A program made the position numbers and the translations under genes. Source: Hyphomicrobiales bacterium (GTDB taxonomy: Bacteria > Pseudomonadota > Alphaproteobacteria > Rhizobiales > Rhizobiaceae). Taken from it: a stretch of DNA of 64,000 bases. The notes below the pieces were generated by a model that was not told the origin of the DNA, made no database searches, and saw only the letters and a program-made list of their open reading frames with translations. Below are positions 56,005-64,000 of this stretch, in pieces (position 1 is the first letter of the stretch; each line of letters opens with the position of its first letter). Where the stretch lies: the NCBI GenBank assembly GCA_900473915.1, contig UCNG01000005.1, positions 124,001 through 188,000 on the forward strand, read 5' to 3'.

Positions 56005-56439
56005 ATGTTGAAGCTTGTGGCGCTGGATGAGGAGGACTTGCAGGTCCTTTCCGCTCATCTTCAGGACGCGGTTTTGAAAGTATCCGACCTTCAATATCTC
56101 GCCAACGAAAAGCGTTTCATCCTGACGGCAAACCGTTTTGTCTGGGAAGAAAGCAAGCCGAGATTCCTGCGCAAGCCGCAATATCAGCGCCGACGCACCG
56201 CCCTGCATTTCAACCGTGTGATTGCGGCGAAGGCGACCGGCATCGACCGCCAGAAGCCCGAAGACGTGCTTTCCCTGATGGCCATTCAGTTCACCGCCGG
56301 TGAAACGCCCGCAGGTACAATAGAACTGACTTTTTCGGCAAATGCGGCTATCCGTCTTGAAGTGGAATGTATTGAGGCGCAAATGACGGACCTTGGCGCG
56401 GCATGGGAAACGGAATCGCTTCCCCGCCATAACGTCTGA
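56005..56439 (+). CDS. DUF2948 family protein
   Basis: This protein of about 144 residues begins MLKLVALDEEDLQVLSAHLQ and has YLANEKRFILTANRFVWEE, the FNRVIAAK segment and a beta-rich C-terminal half, as in the alphaproteobacterial DUF2948 family. Function unknown. The ATG at 56005 has GGAG at seven bases; an ATG two codons earlier (55999) is too close to that site. It is followed by hisD after 73 bases, as in many Rhizobiales. Confidence 0.86.
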   Translation: MLKLVALDEEDLQVLSAHLQDAVLKVSDLQYLANEKRFILTANRFVWEESKPRFLRKPQYQRRRTALHFNRVIAAKATGIDRQKPEDVLSLMAIQFTAGETPAGTIELTFSANAAIRLEVECIEAQMTDLGAAWETESLPRHNV

Positions 56440-56512
56440 GAGCAGGTTCTGCACAACCGTCATTCGTCAGCCGGACACGAGGTCCGGCAAGCATATTTGA
56501 AGGAACAGAAGC

Positions 56513-57805
56513 GTGGTCAAGACGCTCAGACAAACCGATCCCGATTTCGAGAATAATTTCGCGACGTTTCTGGCAGGCAAGCGCGAGGCATCGGAAGATG
56601 TCGATCGCGCGGCGCGGGAAATTGTCGACCGTGTGCGCCGGGAAGGTGACAGCGCGCTGATCGATTATTCCCGCCGCTTCGACCGGATCGATCTCGAAAA
56701 AACCGGCATCGCGGTCACCGAGGCTGAAATCGACGCAGCTTTCAAAACCGCGCCCGCATCCACAATTGAAGCGCTGAAACTCGCGCATGAGCGCATCGAA
56801 AAGCACCATGCGCGGCAATTGCCGAAGGATGACCGTTATACCGATGCGCTGGGTGTCGAGCTCGGCTCGCGCTGGACGGCTATCGAGGCCGTGGGGCTTT
56901 ATGTTCCGGGCGGCACGGCAAGCTATCCAAGTTCCGTGCTGATGAATGCGGTTCCCGCCAAGGTGGCTGGCGTGGAGCGCATCGTCATGGTGGTTCCGGC
57001 ACCCGATGGCATTCTCAATCCACTGGTTCTGGTGGCAGCGCGGCTCGCCGGTGTTTCCGAGATTTACCGTGTCGGCGGCGCGCAGGCTGTCGCGGCGCTT
57101 GCCTATGGCACCGAAACAATCAAGCCCGTCGCCAAGATCGTCGGCCCCGGCAATGCCTATGTTGCCGCCGCCAAGCGCATCGTCTTCGGCACGGTCGGCA
57201 TCGACATGATCGCAGGCCCGTCCGAGGTTCTGGTCATTGCCGACAAGGACAACAATCCCGACTGGATCGCCGCTGACCTGCTCGCCCAGGCGGAACACGA
57301 TACCGCCGCGCAGTCGATCCTCATGACCGATGATGAAGCGCTGGCGATAGCGGTGGAGGAGGCCGTCGAACGCCAGCTCCGCACTCTACCCCGCGCGCAA
57401 ACCGCCGCCGCAAGCTGGCGCGATTTCGGGGCCGTCATTCTGGTCGAGGATTTCGAGGCAGCCATTCCGCTTGCCAATCGCATTGCAGCCGAGCATCTGG
57501 AAATCGCCACCGCCGATCCGGAAGCCTTGCTGCCGAAAATTCGCAATGCAGGATCGATCTTCATCGGCGGCTATACGCCGGAAGTGATCGGCGATTATGT
57601 CGGCGGCTGCAACCACGTTCTGCCGACGGCGCGCTCGGCGCGTTTCTCATCGGGCCTGTCCGTTCTCGATTACATGAAGCGCACGTCGCTTCTCAAACTC
57701 GGCCCCGATCAACTGCGCGTGCTTGGGCCTGCGGCAATCGAAATTGCCCGCGCCGAAGGCCTTGATGCCCATGCGCAGTCTGTCGCCATCCGGCTGAACC
57801 TATGA
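56513..57805 (+). CDS. hisD: Histidinol dehydrogenase
   Basis: This 430-residue enzyme has the family motifs LYVPGGTASYPSSVLMNAVPAKVAG, VGGAQAVAALAYGTETI, KIVGPGNAYVAAAKR, IDMIAGPSEVLVIAD (zinc region) and AEHLEIATADPE. It oxidises histidinol to histidine in two NAD-dependent steps, the last of the pathway. The start is GTG at 56513. It begins a run of four closely spaced genes. Confidence 0.96.
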   Translation: MVKTLRQTDPDFENNFATFLAGKREASEDVDRAAREIVDRVRREGDSALIDYSRRFDRIDLEKTGIAVTEAEIDAAFKTAPASTIEALKLAHERIEKHHARQLPKDDRYTDALGVELGSRWTAIEAVGLYVPGGTASYPSSVLMNAVPAKVAGVERIVMVVPAPDGILNPLVLVAARLAGVSEIYRVGGAQAVAALAYGTETIKPVAKIVGPGNAYVAAAKRIVFGTVGIDMIAGPSEVLVIADKDNNPDWIAADLLAQAEHDTAAQSILMTDDEALAIAVEEAVERQLRTLPRAQTAAASWRDFGAVILVEDFEAAIPLANRIAAEHLEIATADPEALLPKIRNAGSIFIGGYTPEVIGDYVGGCNHVLPTARSARFSSGLSVLDYMKRTSLLKLGPDQLRVLGPAAIEIARAEGLDAHAQSVAIRLNL

Positions 57806-57811
57806 GGTGAT

Positions 57812-58294
57812 ATGACCGCCGGTGTTCCAAATGCCCGCCTTGTTGACGTCGAGCTCGATGAATCCATCGGGCGTTCGACGCCTGACGTCGAGCATGAACG
57901 CGCGGTGGCCATTTTTGACCTTATCGAGGAAAACTCCTTCCACCCGATCGGAGACGATACGGGCGGGCCTTATCGCCTGAAGCTATCGCTGATGGAATCA
58001 CGGCTGATTTTCGCCATCGCACGGGAAACCGGCGAGGATGTCGCAACCCATATTCTCTCGCTCACGCCGCTGCGCCGCGTGGTGCGCGATTATTTCATGA
58101 TTTGCGAAAGCTACTATCAGGCCATCCGCTCGGCCACGCCAAGCAAGATCGAGGCAATCGACATGGGGCGGCGCGGCCTGCACAATGAAGGATCGCAAAC
58201 CCTGCAAGCGCGGTTAAAGGGCAAGATCGAGGTTGATTTCAACACGGCCCGGCGGCTTTTCACACTTGTCTGCGTTTTGCACTGGAGGGGCTGA
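57812..58294 (+). CDS. UPF0262 family protein
   Basis: This 160-residue protein matches UPF0262: [32 protein letters not shown], then [19 protein letters not shown] and [19 protein letters not shown]. Unknown function, found mainly in alphaproteobacteria next to hisD. It begins six bases after the hisD stop and is likely cotranscribed. Confidence 0.92.
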   Translation: MTAGVPNARLVDVELDESIGRSTPDVEHERAVAIFDLIEENSFHPIGDDTGGPYRLKLSLMESRLIFAIARETGEDVATHILSLTPLRRVVRDYFMICESYYQAIRSATPSKIEAIDMGRRGLHNEGSQTLQARLKGKIEVDFNTARRLFTLVCVLHWRG

Positions 58295-58300
58295 TCATCG

Positions 58301-58786
58301 ATGATCGTCGCCGATGGACCTCCCGTAACGCTTAGCGAAACTGACAAGGAAGATCATAAACGACGCCTGCCCACGTCGCTGCTTTTCGTCTGCGGCAAGA
58401 ACGCAATTCGTTCGCCAATTGCGGAATTACTTGCAAGAAAAGCCCTGCCACCCAATATTTATGTGGCGTCGGCGGGCGTGAAACGGGGCGAGCGCGATCC
58501 GTTTGTCGATGCCGTGCTTCAGGAAGAGGGTCTCTCGCTCGACAACCGGCAGCCGCGTGGCCTCGAAGAACTGGCGGATGGCTATTTCGACCTGATCGTA
58601 ACGCTGACGCCGCTTGCCCATCACACCGTTCTGGAACGCATGCGCGGCTTCTCGGTTGACGTGGAATATTGGCCGACGCCGGACCCGACTTTGGTAACCG
58701 GCAGCAGAAGCCAGATCATGGCGGCCTATCGCGATGTGCGTGACCGCCTGAAGCGCCAGATCATGCACCGTTTTGGCGAGCAATAA
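58301..58786 (+). CDS. Low-molecular-weight phosphotyrosine phosphatase-like protein
   Basis: This 161-residue protein has the LMW-PTPase P-loop CGKNAIRSP (Cys-X5-Arg) following LLFVCGK, and a later DVEYWPTPDPTL with the candidate general-acid aspartate. The N-terminal ~25 residues extend past the usual start. Family members dephosphorylate tyrosine on proteins such as polysaccharide kinases, or act as arsenate reductases; here the hisD neighbourhood gives no clue. It starts six bases after UPF0262. Confidence 0.87.
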   Translation: MIVADGPPVTLSETDKEDHKRRLPTSLLFVCGKNAIRSPIAELLARKALPPNIYVASAGVKRGERDPFVDAVLQEEGLSLDNRQPRGLEELADGYFDLIVTLTPLAHHTVLERMRGFSVDVEYWPTPDPTLVTGSRSQIMAAYRDVRDRLKRQIMHRFGEQ

Positions 58787-58901
58787 GTTCGCCGAATTCC
58801 GTTGTTCACAAATGCCGCCTAATCATATAGGTTCCGCGCAAATTCAGACCTAAAGACCGCTCGAGAGCGGGCATTTTACCGAAGAAAGAAACAGGTATCG
58901 C

Positions 58902-59120
58902 ATGGCGAAAGAAGAAGTCCTCGAATTTCCGGGTGTTGTTACGGAACTGCTGCCCAATGCTATGTTCCGCGTGAAGCTCGAAAACGAACATGAAATCATC
59001 GCCCACACCGCTGGCCGTATGCGCAAGAATCGCATCCGCGTTCTGGCCGGTGACAAGGTTCTGGTTGAAATGACCCCTTACGACCTGACCAAGGGCCGCA
59101 TCACCTACCGCTTCAAGTAA
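58902..59120 (+). CDS. infA: Translation initiation factor IF-1
   Basis: This 72-residue single OB-fold protein ([30 protein letters not shown]..., ending RGRITYRFK-like KGRITYRFK) is full length. It binds the ribosomal A site region during initiation. It has its own upstream gap of 115 bases and is followed by maf after 28 bases. Confidence 0.98.
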   Translation: MAKEEVLEFPGVVTELLPNAMFRVKLENEHEIIAHTAGRMRKNRIRVLAGDKVLVEMTPYDLTKGRITYRFK

Positions 59121-59148
59121 GCAATCCGTTCCAGGAAATGTCTATTCG

Positions 59149-59775
59149 ATGAGCGCGCAACACAAGCTGGTTCTTGCCTCCGGTTCTCCACGCAGGATCG
59201 AGCTTCTGGGGCAGGCAGGCATCGAACCGGACCATATCCATCCGGCCGATATTGACGAAACGCCGCAGCGTGGCGAACATCCGCGCTCGCTGGCGAAGCG
59301 TCTGTCGCGGGAAAAAGCGCGCAAGGCGCAGGAACAGTTGAAGGACGATGCGAATTTCGCCAGCGCCTTCATTCTCGCCGCCGACACGGTGGTGGCGGTT
59401 GGCCGCCGCATTCTGCCCAAGACCGAGATCGCAGACGAAGCGCGGGAATGCCTGCGCCTGCTTTCGGGACGCACGCACAAGGTCTTCACAGGGGTGAGCC
59501 TCGTTCTGCCGAACGGCAATCTGCGCCAGACACTGGTTGAAACGCGGCTTCGCTTCGAACGCCTTTCCCGCCAGCAGATGGATGCCTATCTCTCGTCGGG
59601 CGAATGGCGCGGCAAGGCGGGCGGCTATGCCATCCAGGGACTGGCCGGCAGTTTTGTCGTGAAGCTGGTTGGCTCCTATACGAATGTGGTGGGGTTGCCG
59701 CTGCAGGAGACCACGAGCCTGCTGAGCGATGTCGATTATCCGGTTTACGCCAACTGGAACAGCGGAAAAGTCTGA
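59149..59775 (+). CDS. maf: Maf-family nucleotide pyrophosphatase
   Basis: This 208-residue protein has the Maf start [18 protein letters not shown], then [18 protein letters not shown] and the catalytic [13 protein letters not shown]. It hydrolyses non-canonical or excess nucleoside triphosphates. It overlaps no neighbour and is followed by yacG after nine bases. Confidence 0.93.
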   Translation: MSAQHKLVLASGSPRRIELLGQAGIEPDHIHPADIDETPQRGEHPRSLAKRLSREKARKAQEQLKDDANFASAFILAADTVVAVGRRILPKTEIADEARECLRLLSGRTHKVFTGVSLVLPNGNLRQTLVETRLRFERLSRQQMDAYLSSGEWRGKAGGYAIQGLAGSFVVKLVGSYTNVVGLPLQETTSLLSDVDYPVYANWNSGKV

Positions 59776-59784
59776 AGAACAGCC

Positions 59785-59994
59785 ATGGACGACAAGAAGG
59801 ACATATCAGCCGGTGGACGCGTGACGCCATTGCGTCCGACGCGCCCCTGCCCGGAATGCGGAAAATCTTCAACGCGCGAATCCTATCCCTTCTGTTCGCC
59901 CCGGTGTAAAAGCATTGACCTCAATCGCTGGCTGTCCGGCAGCTATGTGCTGCCCGGAAAGCCGATCGATGAAGAGGAAGAAGAAGGGAACTAA
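59785..59994 (+). CDS. yacG: DNA gyrase inhibitor YacG
   Basis: This 69-residue protein has the four-cysteine zinc site [20 protein letters not shown] followed by [17 protein letters not shown]. YacG binds GyrB and restrains gyrase. The acidic C-terminus (DEEEEEGN) is typical. Confidence 0.93.
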   Translation: MDDKKDISAGGRVTPLRPTRPCPECGKSSTRESYPFCSPRCKSIDLNRWLSGSYVLPGKPIDEEEEEGN

Positions 59995-60165
59995 GCCTCT
60001 TCCAAACCATTTTCCTGCAATAAAATCAGCTATTTATCGAAACTGTGAGAAAAGCTGATAAAAATTGCGATACGGTGCTGGACAGCGCGAAATTTAATGC
60101 TATAACCCACCCACTTCCGGCGGGAACCAACACCGCCCTGAACGAGCAAATCGCTTGTTACGGAT

Positions 60166-60241
60166 GCCCGGATAGCTCAGTTGGTAGAGCAGCGGATTGA
60201 AAATCCGCGTGTCGGTGGTTCGAATCCGCCTCCGGGCACCA
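60166..60241 (+). tRNA. tRNA-Phe (anticodon GAA)
   Basis: This is a 76-base cloverleaf with encoded CCA. The acceptor is GCCCGGA/TCCGGGC, and the D arm is GCTCAGTTGGTAGAGC. The anticodon stem GCGGA/TCCGC encloses TTGAAAA, and the T arm is GGTGGTTCGAATCCGCC. Confidence 0.97.
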
Positions 60242-60720
60242 TTTTGATTTACTTAGGTAATCTGGCAAAATTCCTCCTTAAAAATCGGGCCTTGAAATTG
60301 CGCCGTGGTAGCACACTGGTAGCATCGCTAGTTTTCTGGATTTTGCGATAGCGAGCTTTTGCAGCGAAAAGCAGAGGGATAAACCGCTCTGGCTTTCTGG
60401 CTCATGCCGTCCAGCATAAAGTCGAGGCGGACGCATAGGAATATTGCCGAATAATCCTCCCCATGAAAATGCAAGCCGATAATGGGAGGTTCTGTGCACG
60501 CCTTTATAGGGTAGAATTTCTACCTCGCTTTGAGCCAGGATTTTGCTTGCGCCCACAACGGGCAAGACCGGATGAATGGACAATTGCAACTTCGCAAGCC
60601 CATGCGTTCGCGACACAGAACGGATAATGCCCATCCGCCTTAAACAGCACGCTAAAAACCGCGCTGCGGAAGGGGACGAAAAACTCATACCTACACCGCT
60701 GAAACCAAGTGACGTGCACG
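60242..60720. other. Gene-poor stretch after tRNA-Phe
   Basis: These 479 bases have weaker coding bias and lower GC than their surroundings. A 209-codon minus-strand frame runs through here, but it starts inside the TPR gene's opposite strand and has no recognisable family. Tandem TGGTAGCA-like copies occur at about 60304-60320. The location at a tRNA 3' end is a typical integration place, but no integrase or clear attachment repeat of the tRNA end is visible. Confidence 0.45.
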
Positions 60721-61206
60721 ATGATTTTGTCTGTTGCAAACGCTGTAGAAGAATCTTTGAAAGGGCACCATAGAAAGGCCCTGCGGTTCTTCGAGGTACT
60801 TCTCCAAGAAGATAGGGCGATTTCACCTCATGACATAATGGAGGCCGCGTATGCTTATGACAGGGCGGGTAAGGAGAAAAACGCCGTGCCGCTTTATCTG
60901 GCTGCACTTCAAGGCGATCTGACCGAAGCGCAACGCATCAATGTCTATTTCTGTCTCGCTTCATCCTATAGGACTATTGGCAGGATCAACGCCGCGCGAA
61001 ACCTTTTGTTAAAAGCAATTCGGGAGTTTCCGCAGGAACCTATTTTAAAGATGCTTCTCTCAATCGTCGACTACGATGGCGGCAACCCTAGGCTTGCATT
61101 TTCGCGGTTGCTCTCTGTCTGCCGTGAACATGCGCGCAGCGAAAGCATAGTTCCCTATCGATATTTCTTTAAGCGCGAAGAACGTAAGGCACTCCGGCGC
61201 CCGTAG
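60721..61206 (+). CDS. TPR-like protein of unknown role
   Basis: This protein of about 161 residues is mostly helical, with two or three tetratricopeptide-like pairs (ISPHDIMEAAYAYDRAGKEK, AVPLYLAALQGDLTEAQRIN, SYRTIGRINAARNLLLKAI). It ends in a basic tail (FFKREERKALRRP). The start is either ATG 60721 or GTG 60709; neither has a strong ribosome site. TPR proteins bind partner proteins; no partner is suggested. Lower GC than the housekeeping block before it fits acquisition next to the tRNA gene. Confidence 0.65.
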   Translation: MILSVANAVEESLKGHHRKALRFFEVLLQEDRAISPHDIMEAAYAYDRAGKEKNAVPLYLAALQGDLTEAQRINVYFCLASSYRTIGRINAARNLLLKAIREFPQEPILKMLLSIVDYDGGNPRLAFSRLLSVCREHARSESIVPYRYFFKREERKALRRP

Positions 61207-61437
61207 CCACCTGCCTGCATTCGGGAAGTTTACCCCGAACTGCTGCAAAATTGGCAAGACAATTCACAGAATATCTCATGGAATCCGCACTGGATCACTG
61301 TGCGGCCTGAGGCTTGGTAAAACTGTTTCTAATATGCCCTGGCAATACTGACGCGCTCCAATATTGACCTGACGATATTCCTCTGCGAGGACTAGGGTCC
61401 AATCGGTTCTTCCCAAAATTCCATATAAGGAACTCCC

Positions 61438-61878
61438 ATGCTGTGGACGTTGTTCGGCATCCTTTCCGGTGCCTGTATTGCCATTCAGGCCCCCATCAAT
61501 GCAGCCTTGGCTCGCGGTCTGGGCTCACCGGTAACGGCTGCCGCGATTTCATTTCTGGCGGGTGCCGTCATACTTGCCGTTATCGCGGGCATTACCGCGC
61601 GCGCGACAGGCACCCTGCCCGCCTTCAACGTTCCGGCAGGCTGGCTGTTCGTCGTGGGCGGCGCGCTTGGCTGCATTTACGTGACGACGTCCATCCTGCT
61701 GACCCCGCGTATCGGTGCCGCCGCCGTGATGGGTCTCGCGGTCGCCGGACAGTTGATGGCCGGGCTTGCTGCCGACCGCATCGGCTTCATGGGCGTTGCC
61801 GTGCGCGAAATCACCGCCGGGCGCATTGCCGGTGCCGTCCTGCTTCTGACCGGCGCGCTGATGATCCGCTTTCTATAA
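61438..61878 (+). CDS. DMT transporter, YdcZ/DUF606 family
   Basis: This 146-residue protein has five membrane helices (LFGILSGACIAIQAPINAAL, SPVTAAAISFLAGAVILAVI, and GALGCIYVTTSILLTPRIGAA). DUF606 proteins are half-sized drug/metabolite transporters that dimerise. The single gene may form a homodimer; no paired copy is adjacent. Its ATG follows ATAAGGAACTCCC with AAGGA in good place. Confidence 0.87.
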   Translation: MLWTLFGILSGACIAIQAPINAALARGLGSPVTAAAISFLAGAVILAVIAGITARATGTLPAFNVPAGWLFVVGGALGCIYVTTSILLTPRIGAAAVMGLAVAGQLMAGLAADRIGFMGVAVREITAGRIAGAVLLLTGALMIRFL

Positions 61879-61881
61879 GCG

Positions 61882-61912
61882 AAAAAAGCCGCGCTGTTCG
61901 GCGCGGCTTTTC
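61882..61912. terminator. Bidirectional terminator
   Basis: AAAAAAGCCGCGC, loop TGTTC, then GCGCGGCTTTT form a strong hairpin with A and T runs on each side, between two convergent genes. Confidence 0.9.
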
Positions 61913-61933
61913 TGCATTCAAGAATGAGGGCGT

Positions 61934-63211
61934 TCAACCCTTGAACGTGTATTCCGCAATCGATTGCGGCTTCATTTCAATCGAGAAGCCCGGCAGTGAC
62001 GGCGGCATATAGGCCGCATCCCTGATCACGCACGGATCGATGAAATGCTCGTGCAGATGATCGACATATTCGATCACACGGCCTTCCTTGGTGCCGGAAA
62101 CAGCCACATAGTCGATCATCGACAGATGCTGCACATATTCGCACAGGCCCACGCCGCCCGCATGCGGCCAGACCGGCTTGCCGAACTTGGCGGCAATCAG
62201 CAGCACCGCCAGAACTTCGTTCAGGCCACCCATGCGGCACGAATCGATCTGCACGATGTCGATGGCGCCTTCCGCAATGAACTGCTTGAACATGATGCGG
62301 TTCTGGCACATTTCGCCGGTGGCAACCTTCACGTCGCCAATCGCCTCGCGAATCTTGCGGTGGCCAGCAACATCATCCGGGCTGGTCGGCTCTTCGATGA
62401 AGAACGGCTTGGAGAAGGCCAGCTTGTTGACCCATTCGATGGCCTGGTCGACTTCCCACACCTGATTGGCGTCGATCATCAGGTAACGATCCGGGCCGAT
62501 CACTTCGCGCGCGATGGTCAGGCGGCGAATATCGTCTTCGAGATCGCGGCCAACCTTCATCTTGACGTGGTTGAAGCCCTCGTCAATGGCTTCCTGGCAC
62601 AGACGGCGCAGCTTGTCGTCGTCATAGCCGAGCCAGCCAGCCGAAGTCGTGTAGCAGGCATAGCCTTCCGCCTCCAGCGTAGCGATGCGCTCAGCCTTGC
62701 CAGCTTCCGCCTTGCGCAAGATCGCGACGGCTTCATCACGCGTCAGCGCATCGGTGAGGTAGCGATAGTCGACGATGTCGGCGATTTCTTCCGGCGACAT
62801 GTCGGCGACCAGCCGCCATACCGGCTTGCCCGCCTGCTTTGCCAGCAGATCCCAGAAGGCATTGACGACAGCGCCGGTGGCCAGATGCATCGCGCCCTTG
62901 TCCGGGCCGATCCAGCGAAGCTGGCTGTCGCCGGTCAGATAACGCCAGAATTTGCCGGGGGCCGCGCGGAAATCTTCCAGCGAGGAGCCGACCACCAGAT
63001 GCCGCATGGCAAGGATCGCCTGACAGCAAATATCGTTGCCGCGGCCGATGGTGAAGGTAAGGCCGTGGCCCTTCAGCGACGCATCATCCGTATCGAGGAT
63101 GACATAGGCCGCGGAGTAATCCGGGTCCGGGTTCATCGCGTCGGAACCGTCCAGACTTTGTGAAGTCGGGAAACGCAGATCGAAGACGCGCAGGTCAGTA
63201 ATTTTCGTCAT
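61934..63211 (-). CDS. L-fuconate dehydratase-like enolase superfamily enzyme
   Basis: This 425-residue protein has the FucD pattern: VFDLRFPTSQSLDGSDAMNPDPDYSAAYV, AINAFWDLLAKQAGKPVW-like VVNAFWDLLAKQAGKPVW and VKMKVGRDLEDDIRR (catalytic KxK). LMIDANQVWEV and FIEEPTSPDD give metal ligands, and VWPHAGGVGLCEYVQH gives the catalytic histidine. It dehydrates L-fuconate (or a related aldonate) to a 2-keto-3-deoxy acid. The FAH-family gene 70 bases upstream fits the next steps of the non-phosphorylated L-fucose route. Confidence 0.88.
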   Translation of the reverse strand: MTKITDLRVFDLRFPTSQSLDGSDAMNPDPDYSAAYVILDTDDASLKGHGLTFTIGRGNDICCQAILAMRHLVVGSSLEDFRAAPGKFWRYLTGDSQLRWIGPDKGAMHLATGAVVNAFWDLLAKQAGKPVWRLVADMSPEEIADIVDYRYLTDALTRDEAVAILRKAEAGKAERIATLEAEGYACYTTSAGWLGYDDDKLRRLCQEAIDEGFNHVKMKVGRDLEDDIRRLTIAREVIGPDRYLMIDANQVWEVDQAIEWVNKLAFSKPFFIEEPTSPDDVAGHRKIREAIGDVKVATGEMCQNRIMFKQFIAEGAIDIVQIDSCRMGGLNEVLAVLLIAAKFGKPVWPHAGGVGLCEYVQHLSMIDYVAVSGTKEGRVIEYVDHLHEHFIDPCVIRDAAYMPPSLPGFSIEMKPQSIAEYTFKG

Positions 63212-63228
63212 GATTTATTCCGTTATCC

Positions 63229-63274
63229 GAGCATGATCCCCAAAAGGGGAAAACCGGTTTTGGGGGTCATGCTC
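63229..63274. repeat. Rhizobiales-type palindromic repeat, best-preserved copy in the window
   Basis: GAGCATGATCCCCAAAAGG and CCGGTTTTGGGGGTCATGCTC form a 46-base nearly complete palindrome (GAGCATGA...TCATGCTC ends). It lies between the FAH-family and fuconate dehydratase genes and would form a strong mRNA hairpin. Confidence 0.85.
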
Positions 63275-63281
63275 AAGCAAA

Positions 63282-64000
63282 TTAAACGTCGGCGCGCACG
63301 TTCTGCTTCTGGTTGCCGAGACCTTCAATGCCGAGTTCCACGACATCGCCAGCCTTGAGGTAACGCGGCGGCTTCATGCCCATGCCGACGCCGGGAGGCG
63401 TGCCGGTGGAGATGATGTCGCCCGGCTGCAGAGACATGAACTGCGACAGGTAGGAAACCAGATAACGCACGCCGTAGACCATGGTCTTGGTAGAGCCGTC
63501 CTGCATGGTTTCGCCGTTGACGGTGAGCCACATCTTGAGATCCTGCGGGTCGGCAACCTCGTCCTTGGTGACGAGCCACGGGCCGGTCGGGCCAAACGTG
63601 TCGCAGGATTTGCCCTTGGTCCACTGACCGGCGCGCTCGATCTGGAAAGCGCGTTCGGAAACGTCGTGCAGCGTGCAATAGCCAGCGACATAATCAAGCG
63701 CATCTTCTTCCGAGACGTATTTCGCGGTCTTGCCGATGACGATGCCAAGCTCGACTTCCCAGTCGGTCTTTTCCGAGCCGCGCGGGATCAGGAGATCGTC
63801 ATTGGGGCCGACGATGGCCGAGGTGGCCTTCATGAAAATGACCGGCTCAGGCGGCACGGCCATGCCCGATTCGGCGGCATGGTCGGCATAGTTGAGGCCG
63901 ATGCAGATGAACTTGCCGGTGCCTGCGACGCAAGGGCCAAGGCGCGGATTGCCTTCCACCTTCGGCAGCGAATCGACGTCAATCGCGCCGAGCTTCGCCA
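63282..64000 (-). CDS. Fumarylacetoacetate hydrolase-family protein (partial)
   Basis: The minus strand is open from the stop at 63282 to the window edge (239 codons), so the N-terminal ~45 residues are missing. The FAH fold is clear: FICIGLNYADHAAESGMAVPPEPVIFMK, DWEVELGIVIGKTAKYVSEEDAL, GPWLVTKDEVADPQDLKMW and ISTGTPPGVGMGMKPPRYLKAGD, with the metal ligands Glu-Glu-Asp. In the L-fucose pathway such an enzyme splits 2,4-diketo-3-deoxy-L-fuconate to pyruvate and lactate. Its place beside an L-fuconate dehydratase gene makes that role likely. Confidence 0.87.
   Translation of the reverse strand, partial: AKLGAIDVDSLPKVEGNPRLGPCVAGTGKFICIGLNYADHAAESGMAVPPEPVIFMKATSAIVGPNDDLLIPRGSEKTDWEVELGIVIGKTAKYVSEEDALDYVAGYCTLHDVSERAFQIERAGQWTKGKSCDTFGPTGPWLVTKDEVADPQDLKMWLTVNGETMQDGSTKTMVYGVRYLVSYLSQFMSLQPGDIISTGTPPGVGMGMKPPRYLKAGDVVELGIEGLGNQKQNVRADV

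Noticed and set aside
60278-60907. A 209-codon minus-strand frame after tRNA-Phe
   Set aside because: No recognisable motif, overlaps the better TPR frame, and no ribosome site; left as non-coding.

Overview
The window looks like part of chromosome I of a Brucellaceae genome, most likely Ochrobactrum/Brucella sensu lato. The grounds are the alphaproteobacterial codon use, the bepR-bepD-bepE efflux locus (described in Brucella suis), the murA-DUF2948-hisD-UPF0262-infA-maf-yacG housekeeping block, and several copies of the short GAGCATGATC-type palindromic repeats common in Rhizobiales. I assigned everything by reading the sequence and by memory of families. No search was run.

Layout. (1) 1-12.5 kb: a surface-polysaccharide region with a Wzz/GumC-like chain-length protein (cut by the window edge), a Wzx-like flippase, two acyl/aminoacyl-transferase-fold proteins, a secreted glycoside hydrolase, a GT2 glycosyltransferase and a large membrane GT2 with a GspE-N-like front domain. 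A PhoR-like histidine kinase and a PPK2 polyphosphate kinase lie inside it. (2) 12.7-25 kb: a periplasmic binding protein, a 54-residue membrane peptide, the BepRDE efflux system with a recognisable operator, FadD, a HAD phosphatase coupled to a succinylglutamate-desuccinylase-like protein, and Pgi. (3) 25-45.7 kb: CoxG-like and EamA proteins, then a reductive pyrimidine catabolism system: preT-preA, rutR, beta-ureidopropionase, dihydropyrimidinase and a NitT/TauT-type ABC importer. It is split into two blocks by an 8-kb sugar/aldonate cluster on the minus strand (sugar ABC importer, GntR/FCD regulator, DapA-like aldolase, PfkB kinase, aldo/keto reductase). RutR-box-like sequences precede both pyrimidine blocks.

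(4) 45.7-52.2 kb: a second RND pump with its adaptor, divergent from an orphan histidine kinase. A 266-bp element with perfect 25-bp terminal inverted repeats (MITE-like) sits between them, ending 47 bp before the kinase start codon. (5) 52.3-60.2 kb: tRNA-Arg, a DUF2189 membrane protein, two small proteins, tRNA-Thr, then the conserved murA...yacG block ending in tRNA-Phe. (6) 60.2-64 kb: a poorly coding stretch and a lone TPR-like gene after tRNA-Phe, a YdcZ/DUF606 membrane protein, and two L-fuconate pathway genes (enolase-superfamily dehydratase and FAH-family hydrolase, the latter cut by the window end).

The most useful new readings are the inferred RutR regulon joining the two separated pyrimidine blocks, the MITE in a divergent efflux/kinase control region, a perfect 16-bp palindrome before the DapA-like gene as a candidate GntR operator, and the TtgR-like operator between bepR and bepD.
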